A DNA stretch of 64,000 bases. Source: Atherix ibis (lineage: Eukaryota; Arthropoda; Insecta; Diptera; Athericidae). Position numbers and translations under genes: made by a program. Under the pieces are notes generated by a model that did not search any database, was not told where the DNA came from, and saw only the letters and a program-made list of their open reading frames with translations. The DNA lies in the NCBI GenBank assembly GCA_958298945.1, contig OY282609.1:62716220-62780219 (forward strand), read 5' to 3'. Numbering within the stretch: the stretch's first letter is position 1; each line of letters opens with the position of its first letter. This document shows positions 63,128 through 64,000 of this stretch, one piece after another.

Positions 63128-64000
63128 TTCTCAAAAATGTTTGTTTTGTTCGACTGTATGTTTTTTTTTTTAACAAACAGACGTATTTGTTGTTTTTTTT
63201 TTAAATTTTTTATAGAAACTGGTTTCTAATGTTAAAATTAAGTATGTTTCCAGAAAAAAAAACTATTTTAAACATAGGAATAAATATAAGATTGTATTTA
63301 GGATTATAATTCTATAAAGTCTATAGATCGTACAAAAATAATAATATATTTAATTCAATAACTGAGTTAGATGGAGAATCTTTTCGTAAAATTTTTGAGA
63401 TAGGAAAAATTAATGTTGAATGGGATCGTTGCAATAAATAAGTTTCATCACTTCAAAACGATATTAGTTAATAAGAACTTAACTAATATTTTAAGTTAAT
63501 ATTTAACTGAAACTCATTTGATAGTAAATAATTACAATTTAATTTGAGTGAACTCTACGTCTCGGCGGCATACAGCTGGTATTTTATTTTATGTAATTTG
63601 CTCTTGAAATTACGAAATAATTAAAGAATTCTACATTGATTTTGAACTATATTAGCTAGTAATAAAGGTATATAAAGAGAACACATTAACTTATTTGTCA
63701 TCTATATATAGAACGCCAAAATGTATGAGTGAAAATGCTAATTTCTATGCCCAATTTAATGCTAAAATTAGAATTCAACAAATCATTTAGGATAATAGTT
63801 TCAAACTATTATCCTGAATGATTTTTTAATAAATAATAATAAATGATAATAAAAGAATAACTGGCGAAATAAGAACGCTTATTGATTATGCTATTGGAAG
63901 TAGAAGTACGCCTTAATAATGATTTAAAAATAGGCGATCATGAATCCATAGTTATTTCAATCAAAAACAATATAGTAATTAATAATACTGAGAAAATGGT
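63128..64000. other. AT-rich DNA with a 43-bp palindrome
   Basis: No gene is seen. A near-perfect palindrome lies at 63781-63823. Confidence 0.6.
63781..63823. repeat. 43-bp near-perfect palindrome
   Basis: 21-base arms, starting AATCATTTAGGATAATAG on the left, around a single central C, with one mismatch. In plus-strand RNA that mismatch would be a U-G pair. Confidence 0.9.

Noticed and set aside
1..64000. CRISPR arrays, rRNA genes, bacterial-type operons or phage
   Set aside because: No regularly spaced repeats, rRNA cores, ribosome-binding-site-led gene runs or phage-type genes are visible. The sequence is eukaryotic in every respect.

Overview
The window looks like a piece of a dipteran (higher-fly) chromosome. 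It is very AT-rich, with few long open frames, short introns with GTAAGT donors, TATA boxes, and decayed mariner, Tc1, jockey-like and R1/LOA-like elements. Tephritid fruit flies would fit, but that assignment is inference. No bacterial operon, CRISPR array or rRNA is visible.

Only two genes are strongly supported. Both lie near the right end on the minus strand (56.8-57.1 kb and 62.7-63.0 kb). Each is a two-exon gene whose first exon codes only four bases (ATGA). That is followed by a GTAAGT intron of 79 or 68 bp and an exon that starts a signal peptide. The products are an 80-aa protein with a proline/acid-rich tail and a 48-aa protein with a short mature peptide. Both genes have a TATAAATA box, and both carry a matching 42-bp block (32 of 42 identical) about 60 bp further upstream. 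They look like members of one co-regulated family of small secreted peptides. I do not recognise their function.

The rest is mostly mobile-element relics in AT-rich DNA. Left to right: a mariner relic (4.14-4.70 kb); a tRNA-like, SINE-type sequence (6.6 kb); a 5'-truncated jockey-like LINE with an 11-bp target duplication (8.22-9.52 kb); a minus-strand LINE RT relic (11.9-12.3 kb); a nearly full-length DD34D mariner (13.73-15.01 kb); a LINE RNase H relic (22.3 kb); an internally deleted mariner with intact ends (32.18-33.26 kb); a mariner relic split by LINE sequence (46.10-47.58 kb); another Tc1/mariner-type transposase relic (50.0-50.4 kb); a second copy of the internally deleted mariner, upstream of the first peptide gene (57.62-58.27 kb); a YVDD-type RT scrap (58.9-59.15 kb); a Tc1-like tail (59.6-59.8 kb); and a long decayed R1/LOA-like LINE region (60.3-62.0 kb) between the two peptide genes.

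Several GC-richer islands with open frames and splice-like edges (11.25, 16.9, 19.8, 30.2-30.8, 31.3, 33.8-34.3, 41.2, 43.6 and 55.2 kb) could be exons of genes that are mostly intron here. None is identified. The octamer TACTCGTA or its complement occurs about 30 times by hand count, far above base-composition expectation.
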